Of a DNA stretch of 14,235 nucleotides, positions 6,412 through 12,938 are shown piece after piece (positions within the stretch are counted from its first letter, which is position 1; each line of letters opens with the position of its first letter). The notes below the pieces were generated by a model, which was not told the origin of the DNA, ran no database searches, and worked only from the letters and a program-made list of their open reading frames with translations. Location: positions 1 through 14,235 of the forward strand of contig DASPTU010000111.1 in the NCBI GenBank assembly GCA_035623255.1, given 5' to 3'. Made by a program: the position numbers and the translations under genes. Source of the stretch: JAFAGX01 sp035623255 (GTDB lineage: Bacteria; Acidobacteriota; Terriglobia; Terriglobales; Acidobacteriaceae).

Positions 6412-6909
6412 ATGGCCGCTTTAGGCACTGGTGTTTCGGCTCCCGATTTCGCACGTCCCACAATGGACGGGAAGCAATTTTCTTTGAAAGATGCGTTGGC
6501 TCGTGGTCCTGTACTTGCGGCATTCTTTAAAGTGTCGTGTCCTGTATGCCAATTTGCGTTCCAGTTTCTTGAGCGGATTCATAAAGCCTATGGCAACCGC
6601 GGCGTCACAATCATCGGCATTTCGCAAAATGACAAGAAAGACACGGCGGCATTTATCAAAGAATTTGGCGTGACTTTCCCTGTGCTTCTGGACGATACGG
6701 AGAGTTATCCGGTGTCGAATGCGTACGGCCTGACCAACGTTCCGAGCATTTTCTGGATTGCGCAGGATGGCGAGATTGAGGTCTCGAGCGTGGGCTGGGT
6801 GAAAAACGACTTTGACGACATCAACACCAAAGCCGCGGCGAGCACCGGGGGACGACCCAACCCGGTATTTCGCGCGGGTGAAAGCGTGCCGGATTTTCGG
6901 GCGGGTTGA
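6412..6909 (+). CDS. Peroxiredoxin/TlpA-like thiol-disulfide redoxin
   Basis: A 165-residue thioredoxin-fold protein of the redoxin (AhpC-TSA/TlpA) group. It contains GVSAPDFARPTMDG, the strand GPVLAAFFKVSCPVC with redox Cys43 and Cys46 in a CPVC motif, TIIGISQNDKK, FPVLLDDTE and the cis-Pro loop TNVPSIF (Pro111). The Trp that precedes CxxC in thioredoxins is Ser here, so reducing or peroxidase chemistry cannot be told apart from sequence. There is no signal peptide, so it is cytoplasmic. The chosen start (ATG 6412) has GGAGGA at the right distance; ATG 6376 would add a 12-residue extension made from the mutY-redoxin spacer. The tail FRAGESVPDFRAG is a repeat-like echo of the N-terminal APDF motif. 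It follows mutY closely and is probably in the same operon. Confidence 0.85.
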   Translation: MAALGTGVSAPDFARPTMDGKQFSLKDALARGPVLAAFFKVSCPVCQFAFQFLERIHKAYGNRGVTIIGISQNDKKDTAAFIKEFGVTFPVLLDDTESYPVSNAYGLTNVPSIFWIAQDGEIEVSSVGWVKNDFDDINTKAAASTGGRPNPVFRAGESVPDFRAG

Positions 6910-6920
6910 GGGTCCAAGAA

Positions 6921-6943
6921 CTAGCCCACGGTCGTGGGCCTAG
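6921..6943 (+). terminator. Inverted repeat after the redoxin gene, possible terminator
   Basis: CTAG-C-CCACG and CGTGG-GC-CTAG form a stem of about ten pairs around a GT centre, with one bulged base, starting 11 bases after the redoxin stop codon. There is no T tract behind it, so it is not a classical intrinsic terminator. It may still slow transcription or act as a binding site. Confidence 0.35.
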
Positions 6944-7087
6944 GAGACCCGGTAAGGCAAGGCGAAGGCTTGGAAGGCTGATGCCGGTGGAACGAGGGTA
7001 GGCTTGTACTTTGGTATGTGTCTCGCCGTAATCACATTTGGATTCAACTTTTCCGTAGAATAGAGCATCCCCCCGAAATGTCTTCCG

Positions 7088-7094
7088 TAAGGAG
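7088..7094 (+). promoter_or_regulatory. Ribosome binding site for the M28 peptidase start
   Basis: TAAGGAG ends ten bases before ATG 7105. This supports 7105 over GTG 7018 and ATG 7078, which would put the signal peptide behind a 29- or 9-residue extension. Confidence 0.55.
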
Positions 7095-7104
7095 CCTCAG
7101 CCAC

Positions 7105-8802
7105 ATGCGTCGAAGCACACTCGTGCTTTTTTTGATGGTTGCATTGATCCCGGCTTCTCAGGGGCAGCGGTCGCACGATCCGTCGCGCTCCTCTGATACC
7201 TTGTCGCGGCTTCCAGGCACGGCCATTGCGGCCATGCAGAAGATTGATCCTGAGCAAATCCGGGCACATGTGCGTTTTCTTGCCCATGACCTGTTGGAGG
7301 GCCGCGGCACAGGACAACGCGGGGGCGATATTGCCGCAGAGTACATCGCCACGCAATTTGCTCTCTACGGACTGAAACCGGCCGGCGATAACGGAACGTA
7401 CATGCAGAAGGTACCGCTGGTGGGGATCACGCCGGCACCGGAAACGACATTCTCCTTTGCTCCGACGAATGGTGCGGCCATGAATCTGACGCCGCTCGAT
7501 CAATATGTGGCCTATGACCAGACTCAACAAGCGATCTCGGACGTGGATGCACAGATCGTTTTTGTCGGCTATGGGATCGAAGCGCCGGAGTACAAATGGG
7601 ACGACTACAAGGGTACCGACGTCCGCGGCAAGGTGCTGCTGATGCTGGTGAATGAACCGCCCTCCGATGACGTGAACTTCTTTAAAGGGAAAGCGCTCAC
7701 TTACTACGGCCGGTGGACATATAAGTATGAAGAAGCCGCACGGAAAGGGGCAGCCGGCGCCATTCTGATCCACAAAACGGAGATGGCGAGCTATCCGTGG
7801 GAAGTGGTGCGCAACTCGAACTCGGGCGAGAAATCGTTTCTGAAGCTCGAAGGCGCATCGGCCCTAAAGGTTGCGTCGTGGATTCAGCTGGATGTAGCAA
7901 AACAACTTGCCAAAACTGCCGGTATGGACCTTGACAAGATGATGAAAGATGCGCAATCGAGAGATTTTCATCCGGTAACGCTCCCGGTGAAGTTGCAGGC
8001 ACACATGGCGAGCAAGGTTCGCCCGTTTGAATCCAATAATGTCATCGCCGTTTTGCCGGGAGGAGATCGTGCTCTGAAGAATGAAGCCGTGATGTATACG
8101 GCGCATTACGATCACCTGGGCATTCGGCCGGATATGCCGGGAGACAATATTTATAACGGGGCAAACGATAACGCGACCGGGTGCGGCATCCTGATGGAGA
8201 TCGCGCGGGCTTACTCCGAGGGGCCGCAGAAGCCCCGCCGCTCTATTCTGTTTGCTTCAGTGACGGCGGAGGAACAGGGATTGCTCGGCTCGGAATATCT
8301 GGGCAAGCACCCACCGATTCCAGCCAGCAGGATCAGCCTGGATTTGAACTATGACGACGTGCCACCGTTGGGTGCACCGGAGGAGGTAGAAGTTTCCGGG
8401 GCTGAGCGCACCAGCTTTTATCCGGCGATCCAGTCTTTGGCCAAAACCTTTCGGCTGACGATTCGACCTGATTCACGGCCCGAGGCCGGCCATTACTACC
8501 GCTCTGACCACTTCAGCCTGGCGCGAGTGGGCATTCCAGCCTTTTCCATCAACGAAGGCGTGAAATATAAGGGACACGATGCGGCGTGGGGCGAGCAGCA
8601 GGCGGAAGAATTCACGGCCAAGCACTACCATCAGCCGAGCGACGAATATCATCCGTCGATGGATTTCACCGGGGATGCGGTGATGGCGCGCTTCGGATTC
8701 GCTGTAGGCTGGGAGGCAGCTGGGCAGATGAAGGAAGTCGGATGGGTGAAGGGCGACGAGTTCGAACGAAACCGGCTCACCAGCATGGGCGCGATGCAGT
8801 AA
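7105..8802 (+). CDS. Secreted M28 family zinc peptidase with PA-like insert
   Basis: A 565-residue exported aminopeptidase-like metalloenzyme. The start at 7105 gives a Sec signal peptide (MRRSTLVLFLMVALIPASQG) with cleavage likely near Gln21. A first conserved block, IRAHVRFLAHDLLEGRGTG (about 52-70), is followed by a PA-type insert (about 147-245, with DYKGTDVRGKVLLML and RKGAAGAIL). The catalytic domain carries the co-catalytic zinc set: AHYDHLG (His334), NGANDNATG (Asp355), TAEEQGLLGSEY (Glu389/Glu390), the LNYDD block (probably Asp417) and YRSDHFSL (His469). The family removes N-terminal amino acids from peptides outside the cytoplasm. LNYDD replaces the more usual N-M/L-D-G form, but the metal ligand appears kept. 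A -10-like TAGAAT at 7056-7061 may belong to its promoter. The next gene is also a peptidase. Confidence 0.93.
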   Translation: MRRSTLVLFLMVALIPASQGQRSHDPSRSSDTLSRLPGTAIAAMQKIDPEQIRAHVRFLAHDLLEGRGTGQRGGDIAAEYIATQFALYGLKPAGDNGTYMQKVPLVGITPAPETTFSFAPTNGAAMNLTPLDQYVAYDQTQQAISDVDAQIVFVGYGIEAPEYKWDDYKGTDVRGKVLLMLVNEPPSDDVNFFKGKALTYYGRWTYKYEEAARKGAAGAILIHKTEMASYPWEVVRNSNSGEKSFLKLEGASALKVASWIQLDVAKQLAKTAGMDLDKMMKDAQSRDFHPVTLPVKLQAHMASKVRPFESNNVIAVLPGGDRALKNEAVMYTAHYDHLGIRPDMPGDNIYNGANDNATGCGILMEIARAYSEGPQKPRRSILFASVTAEEQGLLGSEYLGKHPPIPASRISLDLNYDDVPPLGAPEEVEVSGAERTSFYPAIQSLAKTFRLTIRPDSRPEAGHYYRSDHFSLARVGIPAFSINEGVKYKGHDAAWGEQQAEEFTAKHYHQPSDEYHPSMDFTGDAVMARFGFAVGWEAAGQMKEVGWVKGDEFERNRLTSMGAMQ

Positions 8803-8992
8803 AAGAATCGAGCTAGAACTTTTTCAGCGTTCGGCGATTTACGAACTTCCGACCAACATCCCTGTCGCAAAACACCAGTCCCCCACCGAGAGCGAACTCC
8901 ATCGCAGCCGGTACGGCGGAAGTGGCCATAGAGCGGTGGCGAATCCAGTGATCACCGCCAGTTCGGCGAGCACAACAACAATGGCGACGATC

Positions 8993-9006
8993 AACGGTGC
9001 ACCGTT
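8993..9006. promoter_or_regulatory. 14-bp perfect palindrome upstream of the M24 peptidase gene
   Basis: AACGGTGCACCGTT is a perfect dyad with no spacer, 74 bases before GTG 9080 in a 277-base intergenic stretch. Size, symmetry and place fit an operator for a dimeric repressor. The four T residues behind it would also fit a small hairpin. There is no second copy in the window. Confidence 0.35.
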
Positions 9007-9079
9007 TTCGGTTCTTCCTATTGCCGGAAAGCGCTCCTCAGTGCAAACATAGTGGGACTTTTTCTGAACTGGAGGCTTA

Positions 9080-10363
9080 GTGATCTCTCGACGCCGTTTT
9101 GTGCAAGTCGGAACCATGGGTGCAGCCGCGCTCGGGACCGCTCCGCTGGTTTCAGGGGAACAACGATGTACCTCGCTGCCGTCCTCGATTAGCAAACTTA
9201 AATCGATGAAGGACGAGGCAACTCCGATCAGCAAAGATGAACGGACCGGGCGGCAGGACAAGGCGCGAAGGCTGATGGCCGAACAAGAAATGGATGCCAT
9301 TTTGCTTGCGGAGGGCACTTCGCTCAACTACTTCACAGGGATCCGGTGGTGGGGCGGCGAACGATTTTTCGGAATGGTACTGCCGGCAAAAGGTGCGCCG
9401 TTCTACATCTGTCCTGCATTTGAGGAGGGACGGGCGCGCGAGCAGATCGCTAAGGGACCCAATGACGGACAGACGGACGTCAGGACCTGGCAAGAGGACG
9501 ATGATCCGTACGAGCTTGTGGCAAAGGGGCTGGCGGACCGGGGAATCTCAACTGGAACGGTGGGATTGGAGGAAACGATCAAATTCGTGTTCAGCCGCGG
9601 AATAGTGAATGCCACGCAGCAAGCCACGATTGTCAGCGCCACGCCGGTGACCGCGGGATGCCGAATGATCAAGAGTGATCATGAAATCGCGCTTATGCGT
9701 TTGGCCTCAAAAGTAACGCTGACGGCGTATGAAGCTGCGTACCGGGCGTTGAAGGAGGGCATGACGAAACCGCAGTTCGAGGACCTTATCGCCGGCGCGT
9801 ACGACCGTCTCGGCTTTCACGGCGAGGCGGATGTGCAGGTCGACCAGAATACTGCGAATCCTCATGGATCGGCCGCGGAGCAGGTCATTCGCGAAGGGTC
9901 GATCATCATGGTGGATGACGGCTGCCTGGTGGAAGGCTACACATCGGACATCACACGGACGTTCACTCTAGGCAAACCCTCCGACAAGATGAAAAAGGTA
10001 TTCGAGATCGTGCAGCAGGCGCAGAGCAAGGCGTTACGGACCGCTCGTCCCGGAATGCAGTGCCAGATGGCCGACATTGCCGCTCGCAAAGTGATTGTCG
10101 ATGCTGGTTACGGGCCCGACTATAAGTACTTCAAACATCGCGTGGGCCACGGCATGGGAATGGACGGACATGAATGGCCGTACCTGGTGCCGGGAAACAA
10201 ATTAGCGATGGCCAAAGATATGACGTTCAGTGATGAGCCGGGCATCTACATTCAGGGCGAATTCGGCATTCGCCTGGAAGATGATATGCACATCACGGAG
10301 GATGGGGCGGAGTTGTTTACTTCGCAGAGCCCGTCGTTAGAAGATCCCTTTGGTCACGCGTGA
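9080..10363 (+). CDS. Tat-exported M24 family (Xaa-Pro) peptidase
   Basis: A 427-residue metallopeptidase. GTG 9080 has GGAGG four bases upstream. The N-terminus is a twin-arginine signal (SRRRFVQVG, then GAAALGTAPLVSG), so it is exported folded. Residues about 58-195 form the creatinase-type N domain (TSLNYFTGIRWW). Residues about 200-420 are the pita-bread domain with all five metal ligands: VDDG (Asp279), SDITRTF (Asp290), GHGMGMDGHE (His357), SDEPGIY (Glu386) and RLEDD (Glu400). The family includes Xaa-Pro aminopeptidases and dipeptidases (pepP/pepQ-like); the exact bond cut cannot be told. It shares its final ten bases with the convergent aminotransferase gene. Export and neighbours suggest peptide scavenging along with the M28 enzyme. 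Confidence 0.93.
   Translation: MISRRRFVQVGTMGAAALGTAPLVSGEQRCTSLPSSISKLKSMKDEATPISKDERTGRQDKARRLMAEQEMDAILLAEGTSLNYFTGIRWWGGERFFGMVLPAKGAPFYICPAFEEGRAREQIAKGPNDGQTDVRTWQEDDDPYELVAKGLADRGISTGTVGLEETIKFVFSRGIVNATQQATIVSATPVTAGCRMIKSDHEIALMRLASKVTLTAYEAAYRALKEGMTKPQFEDLIAGAYDRLGFHGEADVQVDQNTANPHGSAAEQVIREGSIIMVDDGCLVEGYTSDITRTFTLGKPSDKMKKVFEIVQQAQSKALRTARPGMQCQMADIAARKVIVDAGYGPDYKYFKHRVGHGMGMDGHEWPYLVPGNKLAMAKDMTFSDEPGIYIQGEFGIRLEDDMHITEDGAELFTSQSPSLEDPFGHA
10354..10363. other. Palindrome forming the shared 3' end of two convergent genes
   Basis: TCACGCGTGA is a perfect palindrome. Read on the plus strand, CAC-GCG-TGA ends the M24 peptidase as His-Ala-stop; read on the minus strand, the same bases end the aminotransferase as His-Ala-stop. 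The two stop codons are the outer three bases on each side. Confidence 0.9.
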
Positions 10364-11598
10364 ACCAGTTGGCGCATTTGCTGCTTGATTGCGACCGAGA
10401 GCCTCCTGATGCCTTCGCAAATCTGTTCGGGCTGGCCGTAGGAGAAATTCAGCCGCAAGTGCCGGCAGTTGTCCGGGGACGAGTTGCCGGCATAGAAGCA
10501 ATCACCGGGCACGAATGCCACGTTCTCTTTGAGCGCCGCCTCAAACAGCTTATTGCAATCCATCCCTTCGGGCAGAGTAACCCAGAGAAACAGCCCGCCG
10601 TGGGGATGGGTCCAGGTCGCCTCGGGTGGGAAGTATTGCTTCATTGCCTCGAGCATGACGTCACGACGCTGGCGGTAGACGCGGCGGATGAGCTTCACGT
10701 GCTCATCGAGAAAATTGTCTTTCGCAACCTCGTAGGCCACCATTTGACCGAAGGTGGAAGTGTGCAGATCAGCACCTTGTTTAAACTGCACAAACTTGGC
10801 GATCACATCTGCCGGCGCGACAATCCAGCCTAAACGCAGACCCGGAGCCAGGGTCTTGGAGAATGTGCTCAGGTAAATCACGTTGCCGATGGAGTAGCCG
10901 TCGTCTCGCCGCAGATTTTCGCGATCGAGGACTACCAATGGGGGCAAATGCTCGCCTTCGTAGCGCAATTGGCCATAGGGGTCGTCTTCAATGATCGGAA
11001 CGCCGTATTTATCGGCCAGGAGCACCAACTCATGGCGCCTTCCTTCGGAAAGCGTGGTGCCGCCGGGGTTCTGAAAATTCGGCAGCACGTACATGAATTT
11101 CGGCCCAGTGCGCAGCGGAGATTCCAGGAGATCGGTGCGCAGACCATCCTGGTCACTTTGGACCGAAACGTATTCGGCTCCATAGACGTTGAATGCCTGC
11201 AGCGCTCCCAGATAGGTGGGGGCTTCGACGAGAACACGGTCGCCGGGATTGATGAGCAGCTTGCCGATCAAATCCAGGGCTTGTTGCGATCCACAGGTGA
11301 TGAGCACGTTTTCGGCTTTGGCCTTGATGCCGTAGCGAGCAATGTGCCGCGCAATCATTTCGCGCAGGGGTTCGTAGCCTTCGCTGGCGCCGTATTGCAG
11401 CGCCTGATGTCCATTTACCTCCAGCACTTTGCGGCATGCCTCCTGAAAGCGGGAGACAGGAAAAACGTCGGGGGCAGGCAGGCCGCCGGCGAAGGAAATC
11501 ACCTCCGGTTGTTGCGTAATCTTCAGCAGTTCGCGAATGGTTGAACTCTTGATGTTTTTGGAACGTACTGCGAAGCGCGATTTCCAGGCAGTCGACAC
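10354..11598 (-). CDS. PLP-dependent class I/II aminotransferase (LysN/MocR-domain type)
   Basis: A 414-residue fold-type I aminotransferase. GTG 11598 has AGGAGG six bases upstream, so the extra 63 in-frame residues upstream (to 11787) are noncoding. Landmarks are ISFAGGLPAPDVFP near the N-terminus, QYGASEGYEPLREMIA, TCGSQQALDLI, NFQNPGGTT (Asn177), IEDDPYGQLRY (Asp205 or 206, Tyr208), the PLP lysine in STFSKTLAPGLRLGW (Lys248) and the carboxylate-binding Arg in HLRLNFS (Arg382). The sequence belongs with 2-aminoadipate, aromatic and branched-chain aminotransferases of the LysN type. There is no GntR DNA-binding domain, so it is an enzyme, not a MocR regulator. Substrate is unknown. A plausible promoter is 11622-11651. 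It converges on the M24 peptidase gene. Confidence 0.93.
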   Translation of the reverse strand: MSTAWKSRFAVRSKNIKSSTIRELLKITQQPEVISFAGGLPAPDVFPVSRFQEACRKVLEVNGHQALQYGASEGYEPLREMIARHIARYGIKAKAENVLITCGSQQALDLIGKLLINPGDRVLVEAPTYLGALQAFNVYGAEYVSVQSDQDGLRTDLLESPLRTGPKFMYVLPNFQNPGGTTLSEGRRHELVLLADKYGVPIIEDDPYGQLRYEGEHLPPLVVLDRENLRRDDGYSIGNVIYLSTFSKTLAPGLRLGWIVAPADVIAKFVQFKQGADLHTSTFGQMVAYEVAKDNFLDEHVKLIRRVYRQRRDVMLEAMKQYFPPEATWTHPHGGLFLWVTLPEGMDCNKLFEAALKENVAFVPGDCFYAGNSSPDNCRHLRLNFSYGQPEQICEGIRRLSVAIKQQMRQLVHA

Positions 11599-11604
11599 GG
11601 ATTT

Positions 11605-11610
11605 CCTCCT
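11605..11610 (-). promoter_or_regulatory. Ribosome binding site that fixes the aminotransferase start
   Basis: On the minus strand AGGAGG lies six bases before GTG 11598. It rules out the longer frame that begins at ATG 11787. Confidence 0.8.
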
Positions 11611-11621
11611 CGACCGTTTTG

Positions 11622-11651
11622 ATCTTAGACGGGTGCGGCACCGTGTGACAG
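11622..11651 (-). promoter_or_regulatory. Candidate promoter of the aminotransferase gene
   Basis: On the minus strand CTGTCA (11651-11646) and TAAGAT (11627-11622) are 18 bases apart, each matching four of six consensus positions. Transcription would start near 11615, just before the ribosome binding site. GTGTGAC occurs at 11643-11649 and again at 11693-11699 and could be regulator half-sites. Confidence 0.35.
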
Positions 11652-11812
11652 TGACGACGGACACCTCGAAGATGACCAAAATCACGGGCTTTGTGTGACC
11701 ATGGAAAGGATGCGAGTGAAACGCACGGTCGATCATTTCCGGGATTGGGGGTAATCGAAGTTGCGCAGGCAGAGTGCGGAACGCCATAGTAAGATAGGAA
11801 ATACTGAGACGT

Positions 11813-11889
<77 letters not shown>

Positions 11890-11915
11890 TTTTCAATAAG
11901 ATATCCGCGGACGGA

Positions 11916-12032
11916 TTGTCTTCAGAAGAAGTAGCCGAGTTGGGGCCGTTCTGGGCATTCGACCGAACATCGTTCGGCACCGGGGGAGACTATCTCGCTG
12001 ACGACGGCCTGCTCGCCGGAGGCACGCAATGA
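11916..12032 (+). pseudogene. Orphan short frame overlapping the SMP-30 start, possible gene remnant
   Basis: A frame open from 11808, through the tRNA and on to TGA 12030-12032, contains no ATG or GTG. From TTG 11916 it would encode 38 residues, with EEVAELGPFWAFDRTSFGTG in the middle and DDGLLAGGTQ at the end. The composition looks like real protein and not like an antisense shadow. Its stop overlaps the SMP-30 start as ATGA, the usual sign of coupled translation in an operon. The simplest reading is the 3' remnant of a former upstream operon gene cut off at the tRNA. A tiny TTG-started gene is the alternative, but no good SD precedes TTG 11916. The family is not recognised. Confidence 0.35.
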
Positions 12033-12931
12033 TTGGCGATCCAGTTTGCGTCGCTCCAGCCGGTGACGTATGCGGGGAAGGCGCCGTCTGGCATGCCGCA
12101 CACGAGGCTGTGTACTGGACCGATATTAATCGCTTCCTGATCCACCGATTCCGGCCCAAAGACCTTTGCCTTCGAACCTGGTTCTTCGAGGAGCCTGTAA
12201 CAGCCGTGACCTTGACTAACAAGCCCGAAGTTCTGGTGGTCGTGCTGGGATCATCTGTCATGTTGTGGGAGCCCGATAGCGACAGGCGCCATGATCCTTT
12301 GTTCCGGCTTGCGGGATGGCCGAGAGTCCGGCTGAATGATGCCCGGCCTGATCCGCTAGGATCGTTGTGGCTTGGCTCCATGCGCAACAATGTGAACGCG
12401 GATGGATCATCGGGTGAAGCAGGTGGACAGGATGGCATACTCATTCGCCTCGACCCGAACGCCAAAGTTAAAACCTGGCGCAAAGACATCGGAATCGCAA
12501 ATACGCTGGCCTGGAGCCCGGATCACCGACACTTCTATTTCGGAGATACCCTCGCGAACGTAATTTGGCGGTATGACTTTGATCCCGCGACCGGCGCAAT
12601 TGCGAATGAGCAGCCTTTTTTCAGAGATTTTGCAAGAGGACTGCCGGATGGCTCGACAGTTGACTCCGACGGCTATCTATGGAATTGCCGCTTTTTTGGA
12701 GGATGCATCGTGCGGGTTGCGCCTGATGGCAGGATTGATCGCGTGATCGAGATGCCGGTACAGAACATCACAACCTGTACGTTTGGCGGAGACGACCTCA
12801 AGACACTTTACGTAACCACTGCCAAGCTCGAGTCCCCGCCAGGAGACCGTTTGGCTGGGGGCTTGTACGCTATTTCGACCAATGTTGCCGGTCAGCCAGA
12901 GCGTCAGTTTCGAGTGTTCGGATCGACGTAG
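12029..12931 (+). CDS. SMP-30/gluconolactonase/LRE family protein
   Basis: A 300-residue six-bladed beta-propeller of the SMP-30/regucalcin family, the normal length. ATG 12029 has GGAGG six bases upstream. Metal ligands match the family closely: Glu17 (CGEGAVW), Asn158 (IANTLAWS) and Asp207 (GLPDGST). The substrate residues Arg101 and Asn103 (RLNDARPDP) fall at the same numbers as in animal regucalcin. Later blades show FGDTLANVIWRYDFD and DSDGYLWNCRFFGG. The family hydrolyses sugar lactones such as gluconolactone in the cytoplasm, metal-dependently. There is no signal peptide. It ends seven bases from the stop of the convergent sugar-porter gene, which supports a sugar-acid role. Lactone specificity is unknown. 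Confidence 0.93.
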   Translation: MIGDPVCVAPAGDVCGEGAVWHAAHEAVYWTDINRFLIHRFRPKDLCLRTWFFEEPVTAVTLTNKPEVLVVVLGSSVMLWEPDSDRRHDPLFRLAGWPRVRLNDARPDPLGSLWLGSMRNNVNADGSSGEAGGQDGILIRLDPNAKVKTWRKDIGIANTLAWSPDHRHFYFGDTLANVIWRYDFDPATGAIANEQPFFRDFARGLPDGSTVDSDGYLWNCRFFGGCIVRVAPDGRIDRVIEMPVQNITTCTFGGDDLKTLYVTTAKLESPPGDRLAGGLYAISTNVAGQPERQFRVFGST

Positions 12932-12938
12932 CTGTGGG

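Noticed and set aside
6940..7773. 277-codon minus-strand frame
   Set aside because: It is antisense to the well-supported M28 peptidase gene, with no recognisable domain.
8839..9060. Minus-strand frame with a hydrophobic stretch (LIVAIVVVLAELAVITGF)
   Set aside because: A membrane peptide is conceivable, but there is no ATG or GTG with an SD outside the M24 gene, and the only convenient start is a TTG inside the palindrome region. Too weak to list as a gene.
10360..11544. Plus-strand frames of 157 and 198 codons
   Set aside because: Both are antisense to the aminotransferase, whose motifs are complete.
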